Assembly (NCBI RefSeq): GCF_024105735.1
Contig: NZ_JAAAML010000001.1
Location: 1,435,809 to 1,499,808 of the forward strand
Direction of reading: 5' to 3'
Origin: Parahoeflea alexandrii
GTDB lineage: Bacteria > Pseudomonadota > Alphaproteobacteria > Rhizobiales > Rhizobiaceae
DNA length: 64,000 bases
Part shown: in pieces, positions 43,679-53,100 of the stretch
Layout: every line of letters starts with the position of its first letter
Position numbering within the stretch: the first letter of the stretch is position 1
Notes under the pieces: generated by a model
Database searches by the model: none
Seen by the model: the letters and a program-made list of their open reading frames with translations, nothing else
What the model was told of the DNA's origin: nothing
Made by a program: the position numbers and the translations under genes

Positions 43679-44398
43679 GTGACCAAAGCTCTACGCACAG
43701 TCCAAGGCGAGGCGCACGGCCAGGCAGGCCCGGCAAGCCGGTCGGATATGGTGGTCGCCGGCCTTCAGCGTGCGATCTTTGAACACAAGATCGCACCGGG
43801 CACCAAATTGTCCGAGGATGAAGTCGGCGAGATCTTCGGGGTCAGCCGCACCATTGTCCGCTCCGCGCTGCAGGCCCTGGCCCACTCCCAACTGGTCTCC
43901 ATCGAAAAGAACCGCGGCGCGTTCATCGCCAGCCCGACACCGAAGGAAGCGCACGAGGTTTTCGAGGCGCGCGGGCTGATCGAGCCCCGGGTCGCGGCGA
44001 TGGCCGCCAAGCGCATGACCGATCAGATGCTTGAAATTCTGGCGAGCCATATCGAAGATGAACATGCGGCGACGGCGTCAGGGGACAAGGGCCGGGCGTT
44101 GTCGCTTTCAGGCGGGTACCATCTCAAGATCGCCGAAATCGCCGGGCATGAGGTTTTTACCGACTTTATCCGCGCGCTGATTTCCCGGTCGTCGCTGATC
44201 ATCGCACTCTACTGGCGCAGGGCTGACACGACCTGTGAGAGCCATTCCCACCATGCCTTGATGAAAGCTTTCGAACACCGTGACCCGGCAGCCGCCGAAG
44301 AGATCATGCGCAGCCATATCGTTGACTTGCATTCGGGGCTGAATTTGAGTGATGTGAACAGATCACCGCTCTCGCTGGCGGATGCCTTGAAACTCTAG
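43679..44398 (+). CDS. GntR-family regulator (FadR/FCD type)
   Basis: A 239-aa regulator. The winged helix (LQRAIFEHKIAPGTKLSED, then EIFGVSRTIVRSALQALAH) is followed by an all-helical FCD ligand domain with the metal-binding pattern D/H-x3-H seen as GGYHLKIAEIAGH and HSHHALMKAFEHRD. The start is GTG 43679 with a weak ribosome site; ATG 43748 would cut the helix-turn-helix. It diverges from the ABC/racemase operon and is its likely regulator. Confidence 0.85.
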   Translation: MTKALRTVQGEAHGQAGPASRSDMVVAGLQRAIFEHKIAPGTKLSEDEVGEIFGVSRTIVRSALQALAHSQLVSIEKNRGAFIASPTPKEAHEVFEARGLIEPRVAAMAAKRMTDQMLEILASHIEDEHAATASGDKGRALSLSGGYHLKIAEIAGHEVFTDFIRALISRSSLIIALYWRRADTTCESHSHHALMKAFEHRDPAAAEEIMRSHIVDLHSGLNLSDVNRSPLSLADALKL

Positions 44399-44495
44399 AG
44401 CCAATCAAGCCTGGAGTGGGCATTCGGTCAGTTGGCAATGACGGCGACGCGGCCGATCACAAAGGGATCGGGCTTGCCAGGTATCAGGAAATAAA

Positions 44496-44570
44496 TGGTG
44501 GGCGCGACAGGGATTGAACCTGTGACCCCTGCCGTGTGAAGGCAGTGCTCTCCCGCTGAGCTACGCGCCC
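44496..44570 (-). tRNA. tRNA-Val (CAC anticodon)
   Basis: The minus strand folds into a full cloverleaf: acceptor stem GGGCGCG / CGCGCCC, D-loop AGCTCAGCGGGAGA, anticodon stem CTGCC / GGCAG around TTCACAC (anticodon CAC), T-loop GGTTCAATCCC. The 3' CCA is encoded (44496-44498). No integrase or repeated att site lies beside it. Confidence 0.95.
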
Positions 44571-44693
44571 GTCGCCGGCCCGCAAGGTGCGGCGCGAACG
44601 GTTGATCGGCGGTATAAGCGTAGCGCGGGGCAGGCGTCAAGCGGCAGATCCGCGGGTGTCGCGGTTTTTGGCAAAAGCCGAGCAGGCCGCCTT

Positions 44694-45383
44694 TCAGCCG
44701 GCCGTGTGCCGGCTCTCGATCAGGGAGCGGACCATGTCCGCGTCGAGTTCGTCGAAATGGTTGATGATGATGTCCGGGTTGAAGTCCGACACCGGCTTGT
44801 CTGAATAGCCGAAGGGAACCGCGATCGCCGGTACCGCGGCGTTCTGTGCGGCGAGGATGTCGTTGATGCTGTCGCCGATCATCACCGCGTTGGCGGGCAG
44901 GGCGCCGGCCATCTCGATGGTGCCGAGAACATGCTCGCCATGGGGTTTTCTGACCGCGAAGGTGTCGCCGCCGGTGATTGCGGCAAAGCGCCCGGTCAGG
45001 CCGAGGCTGTCGAGCAGGCGCCGCGCCAGCGCCTCGGTCTTGTTGGTGCACACGGCGAGCTTCATGCCGCTGGCTTCCAGCCGGTCGAGTGCTGCGAGCA
45101 GGCCGGGATAGGGCTGCGAGTGCCCCGGCATTTCCGCGGCATAGTGCACCAGGAAGGCATCGAAGGCGGTTTCGAGCTTCTCGGGTGCGAAGGCGTAACC
45201 GTGATGCGACCAGGCGCGTTCGATCATCACTTTCGCGCCCTGACCGACCAGCCATGTCATGTCCTCGAAGGTCACCGGGGCAAGACCGTCCAGCGCGAGC
45301 ACGTGATTGAGGCTCGCCATCAGGTCCGGAGCGGTGTGGATCAAGGTGCCATCGAGGTCGAAAATAACCAGGGAAGAAGTCAT
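44694..45383 (-). CDS. gph: Phosphoglycolate phosphatase
   Basis: A 229-aa HAD phosphatase. Motif I is VIFDLDGTLIHTAPDL, motif II CTNKTE, motif III-IV VMIGDSINDILAAQNA. The cap region between residues 15 and 90 fits Gph. ATG 45383 follows GGAG by six bases. It removes 2-phosphoglycolate from DNA repair or oxygenase reactions. Divergent from rpiA. Confidence 0.87.
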   Translation of the reverse strand: MTSSLVIFDLDGTLIHTAPDLMASLNHVLALDGLAPVTFEDMTWLVGQGAKVMIERAWSHHGYAFAPEKLETAFDAFLVHYAAEMPGHSQPYPGLLAALDRLEASGMKLAVCTNKTEALARRLLDSLGLTGRFAAITGGDTFAVRKPHGEHVLGTIEMAGALPANAVMIGDSINDILAAQNAAVPAIAVPFGYSDKPVSDFNPDIIINHFDELDADMVRSLIESRHTAG

Positions 45384-45653
45384 GAATGCTCCGGGGCAAG
45401 GGGACAGGCGGCGCCGGACTGGCAACGCGGTGCTGGCTTATCAGGCAGGCGTTACCTCCGCAATCGGCGGTTTGGCCTGCCGATCTGACGTTTTCAGTGG
45501 AAAACCAAGCCGGCCTTGCTGAAAAGGCCGCCCGATTCCGCCGAATACGGCGCTGGCCACCGCGCCGGGGTCGAGGAGCGCCATCACGGGCTTTGCCTTG
45601 CCATGCTTCCATGCTAACAGGCGGGCCGGTATCAACAACAATGGCAGACAGGC

Positions 45654-46352
45654 ATGGACGCCCGGCAACTCAAGATCGCAGCAGCACAGGCAGCCCTCGA
45701 ACATGTCGAGGACGGAATGCGGCTCGGTATCGGGACAGGTTCGACCGCGGATGAATTCGTCCGTCTTCTTGCGGAAAAGGTCGCCGAAGGCTTCAATGTC
45801 CAGGGCGTGCCGACATCCGAACGCACGGCGCGGCTCTGCGTCGAGCTGGGAGTGCCGCTCTATTCGCTTGATGACCTGCCCGAACTCGACCTGACCATTG
45901 ATGGCGCTGACGAGGTGGATGGTTCGCTCGGCCTGATCAAGGGGGGCGGCGGTGCGCTGCTGCGCGAGAAGATCGTCGCCTCTGCTTCGGCCCGGATGAT
46001 CGTGATCGCCGACGAGACAAAGCTGGTCGACACACTCGGCCAGTTTCCGCTGCCGGTCGAGGTTGCTCCGTTCGGCATGACGGCGACACGGCTTGCGGTC
46101 GAACGGTTGGCGTCGCGGCTGGGCCTGACCGGCGATATCGTGCAGCGCCCCGACAAGGACGGCCCCTATCTTACCGATGGCGGCCATTTCATCCTTGATG
46201 CATCTTTTGGCCGCATTCCGGATGCAGAAGCGCTCGCAAACGGGCTCGTCGCCATTCCCGGTGTCGTCGAACACGGATTGTTTCTCAAAATGGCGGATGC
46301 CGCGATCATCGCTTCGCAAAGCGGCGCGCGCACCCTGCTCGCGAAGGATTAA
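45654..46352 (+). CDS. rpiA: Ribose-5-phosphate isomerase A
   Basis: A 232-aa enzyme linking ribulose 5-phosphate and ribose 5-phosphate. [12 protein letters not shown], the catalytic region [10 protein letters not shown] and [14 protein letters not shown] are all present. The length matches RpiA. It is followed by the DUF2059 gene after 18 bases. Confidence 0.95.
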   Translation: MDARQLKIAAAQAALEHVEDGMRLGIGTGSTADEFVRLLAEKVAEGFNVQGVPTSERTARLCVELGVPLYSLDDLPELDLTIDGADEVDGSLGLIKGGGGALLREKIVASASARMIVIADETKLVDTLGQFPLPVEVAPFGMTATRLAVERLASRLGLTGDIVQRPDKDGPYLTDGGHFILDASFGRIPDAEALANGLVAIPGVVEHGLFLKMADAAIIASQSGARTLLAKD

Positions 46353-46370
46353 ACAGGAGTGAAACCGAAC

Positions 46371-46907
46371 ATGACTATCCTCACCGGTCTAAAGCGCTTC
46401 GGCGCGGGCATGATTGTGATCTCCGGTCTCGCCGTGGCCGGCCATTCGGCCATTGCGCAGGAACTGAGCGACGATCACATTGCCGCCGCCCGGGCCGCCA
46501 TCGATGCCCTGGGATCCACCAACCAGTTCGACGCGATCATTCCCGGCGCTGCCGAGGAACTGAAAGTCAACATGATTCGAACCAATGCGGACCTTCAGGA
46601 AGTGATCAGCACCACCGTCGACGAGGAGGCGCTGAAAATCGTGCCGCGTCGGGGTGATCTGGAAAGGGAAGCGGCGCAGATCTACGCCAAGTCTTTCAGC
46701 AAGGACGAACTGACCGCAATCGCCGACTTCTACAATTCTCCGGCAGGCAAGAAGCTGATCGAGACCGGTCCGCTGGTGACGCGCGAACTGGTCAAATCGG
46801 CCGATATCTGGGCCTCCGGCGTTGCCCGCGACCTTGCAAACAATGTCGGCGCGGCATTGGAAGAGAAGGTCGGCGAGCGCCCGAAGCTCTCCAACGACAA
46901 CCAGTAA
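46371..46907 (+). CDS. Secreted DUF2059 protein
   Basis: A 178-aa protein. MTILTGLKRFGAGMIVISGL and the following AVAGHSAIAQ form a signal peptide cleaved near residue 30. The DUF2059 segment is AAQIYAKSFSKDELTAIADF, then YNSPAGKKLIE. The function is unknown in the family. ATG 46371 is used; the earlier GTG overlaps the ribosome site AGGAG. A terminator follows. Confidence 0.82.
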   Translation: MTILTGLKRFGAGMIVISGLAVAGHSAIAQELSDDHIAAARAAIDALGSTNQFDAIIPGAAEELKVNMIRTNADLQEVISTTVDEEALKIVPRRGDLEREAAQIYAKSFSKDELTAIADFYNSPAGKKLIETGPLVTRELVKSADIWASGVARDLANNVGAALEEKVGERPKLSNDNQ

Positions 46908-46977
46908 TCGGCGATATCGTGCGGCCGCCAGCAGCGTCGCGCGCGATCACATTGCCGTGTTGGCGTATCGATTTCAC

Positions 46978-47002
46978 AGCCCGGGCGAGAGCCCGGGCTT
47001 TT
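46978..47002 (+). terminator. Rho-independent terminator of rpiA-DUF2059
   Basis: AGCCCGGGC and GCCCGGGCT form a perfect 9-bp stem with loop GAGA, followed by TTTT. Confidence 0.85.
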
Positions 47003-47114
47003 ATCTTGGCCGGTCTTGGCTAAAAAGGCGACTGCCGCCGGGACATCAGAGATCCCGCATCGTCCCGCAAAGGCGATGAGCCTTTTGACAACGCCCCAAT
47101 AAGGATATCCGCAC

Positions 47115-48503
47115 ATGAGCGAGTTCGATTTCGACCTGTTTGTCATTGGTGGCGGATCCGGCGGCGTTCGCGCGGCACGTCTGGCGGCGGGCCTGGGCAA
47201 GCGCGTGGCGATCGCCGAAGAGTACCGTTTCGGCGGGACCTGCGTCATTCGCGGCTGTGTTCCCAAGAAGCTGTTCGTCTACGCCTCGCAGTTCAACGAG
47301 CATTTCGAGGACGCCCACGGATATGGCTTTCGGGTCGGAGAGACCAGCTTCGACTGGCAGACACTGATTGCCAACAAGGATCGCGAGATCGACCGGCTGG
47401 AGGGGCTCTACCGTCACGGGCTTGAAAACGCCGGGGCGGAGATCATTGCCTCGCGGGCGGAGCTGACCGGACCCAATTCCGTCCTGATCAAGGCAACCGG
47501 GCAGGAGGTGACCGCCCGTCACATTCTCATCGCAGTTGGCGGCAAGCCCAATCCGCACGCGTCGCTGCCTGGCCACGAGCTTTGCATCCACTCCAACGAG
47601 GCGTTTCACCTCGAGGCGTTGCCGAAGGCCATTCTGATCGCCGGCGGCGGTTACATCGCGGTCGAGTTCGCCAACATCTTCCACGGGCTCGGCGTCGACA
47701 CCACGCTGATCTACCGCGGCAAGGAAATCCTGTCGCGCTTCGACATGGACATGCGCCGCGGCCTGCATTCGGCGATGGAGGAAAAGGGCATCCGCATCCT
47801 GTGCCACGAGGTCTTCTCCAAGATAGAGCGGGGCCCGGATGGGCGTCTTGTCGCCCACACCAGCAACGGCAAGGCGCTGGTGGCAGACCAGGTGATGCTG
47901 GCGCTGGGCCGCGATCCCAACACCGACGGCCTCGGGCTCAAGGCGGCGGGCGTTGAAACAGGCCACAAGGGCGAGATCATCGTTGATGAGTATTCGCGCA
48001 CGAATGTCGAAAGTATCTATGCCGTCGGCGACGTGACCAACCGGGTCGAGCTGACCCCGGTGGCCATCCACGAGGCGATGTGCCTGATCGACACGCTCTA
48101 TCATGACCGGCCGACCTCGCCGGACCACGACCTGATCGCCACGGCGGTGTTCTCGCAGCCGGAAATCGGCACGGTCGGCCTGTCGGAGGACGAGGCATCC
48201 AGCAGGTATGATGAACTGGAAATCTACCGGGCCGAATTCCGCCCGATGAAGGCGACGCTGTCGGGCCGCAAGGAAAAGACCGTGATGAAGCTCGTGGTCA
48301 ATGCCGAGGACCGCAAGGTACTCGGCGCCCATATTCTTGGCCATGATGCGGGCGAACTGGCGCAGATTCTCGGTATCGTGCTCAAGGCCGGCTGCACCAA
48401 GGATGATTTCGACCGGACCATGGCGGTGCATCCGACCGCGTCGGAAGAACTCGTGACCATGTACAAGCCGAGCTACCGGGTGAAGAACGGCGAACGGGTC
48501 TGA
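47115..48503 (+). CDS. gor: Glutathione-disulfide reductase
   Basis: A 462-aa FAD enzyme that reduces oxidised glutathione with NADPH. FVIGGGSGGVRAAR binds FAD, GGTCVIRGCVPKKL holds the redox disulfide, and HPTASEE near the end carries the catalytic His. IAGGGYIAVEFANIFHGLG is the NADPH site. It is a single gene after the terminator at 46978. Confidence 0.94.
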   Translation: MSEFDFDLFVIGGGSGGVRAARLAAGLGKRVAIAEEYRFGGTCVIRGCVPKKLFVYASQFNEHFEDAHGYGFRVGETSFDWQTLIANKDREIDRLEGLYRHGLENAGAEIIASRAELTGPNSVLIKATGQEVTARHILIAVGGKPNPHASLPGHELCIHSNEAFHLEALPKAILIAGGGYIAVEFANIFHGLGVDTTLIYRGKEILSRFDMDMRRGLHSAMEEKGIRILCHEVFSKIERGPDGRLVAHTSNGKALVADQVMLALGRDPNTDGLGLKAAGVETGHKGEIIVDEYSRTNVESIYAVGDVTNRVELTPVAIHEAMCLIDTLYHDRPTSPDHDLIATAVFSQPEIGTVGLSEDEASSRYDELEIYRAEFRPMKATLSGRKEKTVMKLVVNAEDRKVLGAHILGHDAGELAQILGIVLKAGCTKDDFDRTMAVHPTASEELVTMYKPSYRVKNGERV

Positions 48504-48509
48504 CTTTCG

Positions 48510-49427
48510 TCAGCCGTTTTCCTCACCCTTCAGCCAGGCGATCGGCTCCGGCCAGAGCGTCTCGCTGAAGCGCGAGCGGAAGAAATCGAGATGGCCGATC
48601 GGACCGCCTGCGGTTTCGGGGTCGAGCCATCTGGTTTCGACCGGCGCGTTGACGAAATGGCGCATGATGGCGTCGCGCGCCGCCGGCGTCCCCCAGGGAT
48701 CGTCGGCAGCACCTATGGCCAGGATCGGCGTCCGCACCGAAGCGAACAGGGTTTTGGCGTCAAAGCGAGGCTCGGAGAAGAAGTAGTCCGGCCTGCTGCA
48801 CCATCTGGTCCAGTCCGCAAACACGCCGCCGGGCAGGCCGGAGCCGAGGCCCATTCCGGACGGCACCTGGCCCAGCACCTTGGCAACCGGGTTGGCGACA
48901 CAGTTCATCAGCGCGTAGAGTTTCAGGCCGCCGCCGAGATTGCGCCAATAACCCGAAATCGTCGCCACCATCAGGTAGCGCTCGAAGCGTTCGGACACAT
49001 TGCCGAGCCCCAGCGCCTGGCCGCCATAGGACTGGCCGACGCCGACGACCGGATGGCCCGGCGCCACGCTTTCGAGCCGGGCGAGTGCGGCGGGAAAATC
49101 CTTCATGCCCCAGTCGGCCATCGAGATATGGCGTGGGTTGACGTTTCTGCTCACAGAGCCGCCGGTGCCGCGGTAATCATAAGTGAGGGCTGCGCGAAAC
49201 CCGTGCCGGGTGACGAGGCTTTCGGCGAATTTCTGGTAGAAACCGCGCTTGACCGCGGTGGCGGCGGAAATCAGCGCCAGCGGTCCGTCGCCGGTCCCTG
49301 TTGTCAGCGTGCCCTCGAGCGGATGGCCGTCGTCCGCCTCGAAGCGGATGATTTCTACGCTGGCGGAATGTTCCATCGTCGCGGCTTGCTCTAACGCAGC
49401 GGCTGGCTGACCGGTTGGTGATGGCAT
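48510..49427 (-). CDS. Alpha/beta hydrolase
   Basis: A 305-aa alpha/beta fold protein. The nucleophile elbow is VGVGQSYGG, with Ser in GQSYG; the oxyanion region is AATAVKRGFYQ; the Asp is probably in GAADDPWGT and the His in PIGHLDFFRS. ATG 49427 follows AGGAGG. The substrate is unknown. It converges on gor with six bases between stops. Confidence 0.78.
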   Translation of the reverse strand: MPSPTGQPAAALEQAATMEHSASVEIIRFEADDGHPLEGTLTTGTGDGPLALISAATAVKRGFYQKFAESLVTRHGFRAALTYDYRGTGGSVSRNVNPRHISMADWGMKDFPAALARLESVAPGHPVVGVGQSYGGQALGLGNVSERFERYLMVATISGYWRNLGGGLKLYALMNCVANPVAKVLGQVPSGMGLGSGLPGGVFADWTRWCSRPDYFFSEPRFDAKTLFASVRTPILAIGAADDPWGTPAARDAIMRHFVNAPVETRWLDPETAGGPIGHLDFFRSRFSETLWPEPIAWLKGEENG

Positions 49428-49650
49428 GGCGCTGGACCTCCTGTGGCGCTGCCGTCACTCTGTCTAACGTTTACGTTCACGTCAATTACCTGTGGCGTCG
49501 TTTGCATCCTTTTCCCTGACCGGCTTCGTGGCCGCCCCCGGCGGGGAGGGCGAGGCATTCGGACAAGCCCGGCAATCCCTCATGCAAGGACACCCGCTCA
49601 TGCCGGGAAACCCACTTGAGCATCGGCTCGGAACCGTTCATCGTCGCGCC

Positions 49651-50412
49651 ATGAACCGCGCCGCCTTCTTTCATCACCTGACCGAAACCGATCCGCGCCT
49701 GTTCCCGAACGGGATGACGGCCGCGCAGCGGGAAGGGCTTGGGGTCAAGCTCGATGTCTGGGCCAGATGGTATGCCGCCGATCATCCGCTGACCTATCTC
49801 GCCGCAGCACTGGGGCAGATTTACCGCGAGACCGGCGGGCGGATGGAGCCGGTGCTCGAGGCCTTTGCGCCGGATCGGGCGACCTCGGCCGAGCGGCTTC
49901 AGAAGGCTTTTAACGCGGGACGGCTAAAATGGGTGAGAGAGCCCTACTGGATGGCCGACGAGACCGGACGCCACCCGGTTGGCGGCGGCGACATCCAGCT
50001 CACCCACCGGCGCAACTATCTCGGCGCGGAGGAGGGACTCAAACGCCGCTTCGGGGTGTCGGTCGGGCTGGGCGAAAACTACGACCTGATCCTCGATCCG
50101 GTGGTCTCCGCCCACGTGGCCTATTCCGGCATGATCGAGGGCTGGTTCCGGCCCTGCAAGCTTGCGGATTTCTGCTCTGACGCCGGGCTCGACTACGCCG
50201 CCGCCCGCGACATCGTCAACGGCGACGCCAAGATGATCGGCGAGGAGATCGCCCGCAACTGCGAGATCTTCGAGGCGGCCTTGCGGGCCGCGGGCGCCGA
50301 CAGGGATTTCGGCCCGCCGGAGGCGCCGGTGGATTGGCCGGGTCAGAGGCGCCCCTCTTTGCTGCAGCGGTTCATTGCGCCTTTTCAGCGGCTTGCGGAC
50401 AGATTCAGGTAA
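49651..50412 (+). CDS. GH19-type chitinase/lysozyme-like protein
   Basis: A 253-aa lysozyme-fold protein (COG3179-like). IYRETGGRMEPVLEAFAP contains the probable catalytic Glu, and HPVGGGDIQLTHRRNYLGA is the conserved GGGDIQLTHR motif of the family. The C-terminal 40 residues are basic. ATG 49651 begins the domain; the open frame upstream is not supported. There is no holin, portal or other phage gene nearby, so it is either a host muramidase or a phage relic. Confidence 0.72.
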   Translation: MNRAAFFHHLTETDPRLFPNGMTAAQREGLGVKLDVWARWYAADHPLTYLAAALGQIYRETGGRMEPVLEAFAPDRATSAERLQKAFNAGRLKWVREPYWMADETGRHPVGGGDIQLTHRRNYLGAEEGLKRRFGVSVGLGENYDLILDPVVSAHVAYSGMIEGWFRPCKLADFCSDAGLDYAAARDIVNGDAKMIGEEIARNCEIFEAALRAAGADRDFGPPEAPVDWPGQRRPSLLQRFIAPFQRLADRFR

Positions 50413-50540
50413 TTCGATTCATGGTGTTGAGACGCCGGTTCATGCGCCTGAATGATGGTCTTGGCAGCCAGGGCGGGCCGCGCGCCCACCTCTGAGGAGC
50501 AGACTTTGGCGGCAATTTCCAGCAATGACCCCAATTTGGA

Positions 50541-50579
50541 AATGCGGCCATTGACATGTCTCAATCCAATGGCCGCATT
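50541..50579. terminator. Hairpin after the RidA gene
   Basis: AATGCGGCCATTG and CAATGGCCGCATT form a perfect 13-bp stem with a 13-base loop. On the minus strand it follows the RidA stop by 8 bases and is followed by TTTCC. Confidence 0.65.
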
Positions 50580-50587
50580 GCTTTTGG

Positions 50588-50983
50588 TCAGGCCGCTGCA
50601 GTCGCTTCAATCTCGAAAAGCAGTCCAGGGATCGCGAGGCGCGTCACGCCCAGGAGGGTCATCGGCGGGGCAACCCGATGGGGACCGAAACGCATGCCCA
50701 GCAGGTCAAAATTCTTCAGCGCATCATCTACGTCAATGGCATAGATACCCAACTTGACCACATTACTGAGGTCCATTCCCGCGCCTTTCAGCACCGCTTC
50801 AAGATTGTCGAGGGCGAGGCTAATCTGCGCACGCATGTCGCCGGGATGTTGCGGAGCGCCATCGCTATCCACCGCGGTTTGACCCGCGCAGATCACTTGC
50901 CGCGTCGCGCCTTCGATCACCTCGGCCTGATTGTAGCCCAGCTTGATCGACCAGTCCCAGGGGTTCACTGCTGTCCGTTTCAT
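50588..50983 (-). CDS. RidA-family protein
   Basis: A 131-aa YjgF/YER057c/UK114-fold protein. VICAGQTAVDSDGAPQHPGD and LALDNLEAVLKGAGMDLSNV are the conserved segments. The family hydrolyses reactive enamines, but the key Arg of true RidA (in a CRVEV-like motif) is not clearly present; the end reads FEIEATAAA. ATG 50983 follows AAGGAG. It is divergent from a WYL-domain regulator. Confidence 0.82.
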   Translation of the reverse strand: MKRTAVNPWDWSIKLGYNQAEVIEGATRQVICAGQTAVDSDGAPQHPGDMRAQISLALDNLEAVLKGAGMDLSNVVKLGIYAIDVDDALKNFDLLGMRFGPHRVAPPMTLLGVTRLAIPGLLFEIEATAAA

Positions 50984-51069
50984 GTCGCAATCTCCTTCTC
51001 TGCGTTGATGTATTCGGAATAGGATAAAACAGTGCCAAATCCTGTCACTATTTGTGTTATGGTGGCGAT

Positions 51070-51783
51070 ATGAATGTGAGACTCAGACACGACGCCATCG
51101 TGCGCAGCCTGCGCCGCAACGGCACATCCACGGTTGAAGCGCTTGCGATGGAAGTTGGCACCTCTCGCCGAACCGTATTGCGCGACATCAGCGCCCTGCG
51201 GGAAGAAGGCTATGTGATCCATTCTGATGTCGGCCGCGGTGGTGGTCTTCAGCTTGATCCGCAGTCGGTCCAAACCAACGCCAAACTTTCGGTCCCAGAG
51301 GTCTTCGCCCTGTTGATCAGTGTTGCCGCCACGCGGGCCGCCGGAAACCTGCCGTTCTCTGAACTTGCCGACGCGGGTCTTGCCAAGATCGAAAAAGCCT
51401 TGCCCTCGGACAAGATCAAGGACCTGCGCAGTTTCCTGGAGTGTCTGCACATTGGCCCGCTGTCGCCGCTACAGGACCTGTCGGACATGGGGAAAATGGA
51501 GCCGGAACTGCTACCCGCGTTTGAAACGGCTTTTCTGAGACGCCAATTTGTTCGTTTTGACTATCGCGACGCAAAGGGCCGTAAGACCCGACGCGAGGTC
51601 GAGCCGCAAGCCATGCTGATCTTGCCACCCCTTTGGTACCTCGTAGGCTGGGACCCCTCGCGTGAGGACTTCCGCCATTTCAGAATGGACAGGATTAGCC
51701 GCATAGAAGCGGTGACCGAAACCCAGTTTCGCCGCCGCCATGTGCCTTTCGAAGATGATGTTTGCCCCTACAGCGAATTGTAA
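51070..51783 (+). CDS. WYL-domain transcriptional regulator
   Basis: A 237-aa protein with an HTH_11-type N-terminus (LRRNGTSTVEALAMEVGTSR, RTVLRDISALREEGY) and a C-terminal WYL domain (PLWYLVGWDPSREDFRHFR, RMDRISR). WYL domains bind nucleic acid or small ligands. It is divergent from the RidA gene with 86 bases between starts, so RidA is the likely target. Confidence 0.83.
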   Translation: MNVRLRHDAIVRSLRRNGTSTVEALAMEVGTSRRTVLRDISALREEGYVIHSDVGRGGGLQLDPQSVQTNAKLSVPEVFALLISVAATRAAGNLPFSELADAGLAKIEKALPSDKIKDLRSFLECLHIGPLSPLQDLSDMGKMEPELLPAFETAFLRRQFVRFDYRDAKGRKTRREVEPQAMLILPPLWYLVGWDPSREDFRHFRMDRISRIEAVTETQFRRRHVPFEDDVCPYSEL

Positions 51784-51964
51784 CCGCAAAGTAAAGCAGG
51801 TCATGAGGGAAGGACACAATATCGGACACTCCGGGCTCGAAGCTGCCTTCCGCCGCTAAACGCACCAAGGTCAGCATTGGGCCGAAAGCGTAGCCGCAAT
51901 TCAACAACCAGCCTTTCTCATAGAGCACCCAAGTCATTTGTCTGACGGCCTCGCCGGGATGTCG

Positions 51965-52405
51965 TCACCGCTTCAGGTGCTGGCTGACCCAGCTTACAAT
52001 CGACCGCGCGTCCATGGCGCCGGGCTGGCGGGCGACTTCGCGGCCATGATCGAACAGGATGATCAGCGGGATGCCGCGGATCTGGTAGCGGGAGCCGACG
52101 GCCTGGTGCTGCTCGGTGTCGAGCTTGGCGAACCGCACTTTTGGCGACATCTGTTTGGCGGCGTCGGCAAACTGTGGTGCCATCATCCGGCAGGGCCCGC
52201 ACCAGGGCGCCCAGAAATCGACCAGCAGCGGCACCTCGTCGTTCTTCAGGTGCTTGTTGAGCTGCGCCTCGTCGAGCTCGAACGGCGTGTCGGGCATGAG
52301 CTGCGCCTTGCAGACGCCGCAGCTGGGCCGGGCGCCGAGCTTGGCCGCCGGGATCCGGTTCTTGGCCTGGCAGGAGGGGCAGGTGAGGTGGGTCAGGTCT
52401 GTCAT
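51965..52405 (-). CDS. trxC: Thioredoxin 2
   Basis: A 146-aa thioredoxin. The N-terminal zinc ribbon has four cysteines (CPSCQAKN and CGVCKAQ), and the redox site is FWAPWCGPCRMM. The zinc domain distinguishes TrxC from TrxA. ATG 52405 lies 8 bases after the stress-protein stop on the same strand. It reduces disulfides under oxidative stress. Confidence 0.92.
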   Translation of the reverse strand: MTDLTHLTCPSCQAKNRIPAAKLGARPSCGVCKAQLMPDTPFELDEAQLNKHLKNDEVPLLVDFWAPWCGPCRMMAPQFADAAKQMSPKVRFAKLDTEQHQAVGSRYQIRGIPLIILFDHGREVARQPGAMDARSIVSWVSQHLKR

Positions 52406-52412
52406 GTCCGGT

Positions 52413-53039
52413 TCATTCAACCTTGGCTGCGTCCAGGTCGACGACATCCTCGACCGGCTTGCTCATGCCTGAGCCCACCAGCGAGGGCAGGGTGTGCAGG
52501 TGCACGCCCTCGCCCTTGTGGCCTGCGAGGATGGCGAGCGCCCGCTGTTCGTGTTGTTCATCGCGGGTGCGGACCCAGAGCAGCAGGCCGCCGGACATAA
52601 GATGCGTTTCCATTTCCCTCGCCTGGGTCGCGCCGATAAGACCCGCCAGCACGGTGCCGATGGAGCCGCCGATGCCACCCGCAATCAGCGCCGCGGTGGC
52701 GGCCGCAGCCAGTGCGCCGCCGGAGGCGACGACCGCCGCCCCGCCGATCATCGCCGGCACATAGACCAGGACGCCGATGACGGCGCCCATGGCGTCGCCG
52801 ACGGATTCGGTTGAGACGAAGGCGGTGGTCGGTACCTCGACGCGGTCCTCGAGCTCGCGCGCCGGCACATAGGCTTGGTGCAGCTTGTCTTCGATCGCCC
52901 TTTCCGATGCCAGAATGCTCAGGTCCATCCGGTCGAAGCCCTGGCTCAGCAGATCATCGACCGCGGCCTGCAGATCTTCCGCGGTATGGAAAATGCCGAC
53001 GGCTTCGGTGGTGTTGGAATAGGCAGACTGTCCGGTCAT
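52413..53039 (-). CDS. General stress protein 17M-like membrane protein
   Basis: A 208-aa protein. The N-terminus (GIFHTAEDLQAAVDDLLSQG) matches the general-stress-protein 17M domain; a Gly/Ala-rich hydrophobic stretch spans about residues 95-140 and could insert in a membrane. The C-terminus returns to a 17M-like repeat with HLHTLPSLVG. It leads trxC and has an FNR/FixK box 62 bases upstream. Confidence 0.75.
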   Translation of the reverse strand: MTGQSAYSNTTEAVGIFHTAEDLQAAVDDLLSQGFDRMDLSILASERAIEDKLHQAYVPARELEDRVEVPTTAFVSTESVGDAMGAVIGVLVYVPAMIGGAAVVASGGALAAAATAALIAGGIGGSIGTVLAGLIGATQAREMETHLMSGGLLLWVRTRDEQHEQRALAILAGHKGEGVHLHTLPSLVGSGMSKPVEDVVDLDAAKVE

Positions 53040-53100
53040 GGTCTTCACTCCGCTCAACGTTAGGCTGAACCTATTCATAGCAAGATTTGAATTTGTAACC

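Noticed and set aside
44496-44570. tRNA-Val as the edge of an integrated island
   Set aside because: No integrase, no repeated tRNA 3' end and no change of gene type were seen beside it.
50551-50564. TTGACATGTCTCAA as an FNR box
   Set aside because: It sits in the loop of the hairpin after the RidA gene, away from any start codon, and misses the consensus at one arm.
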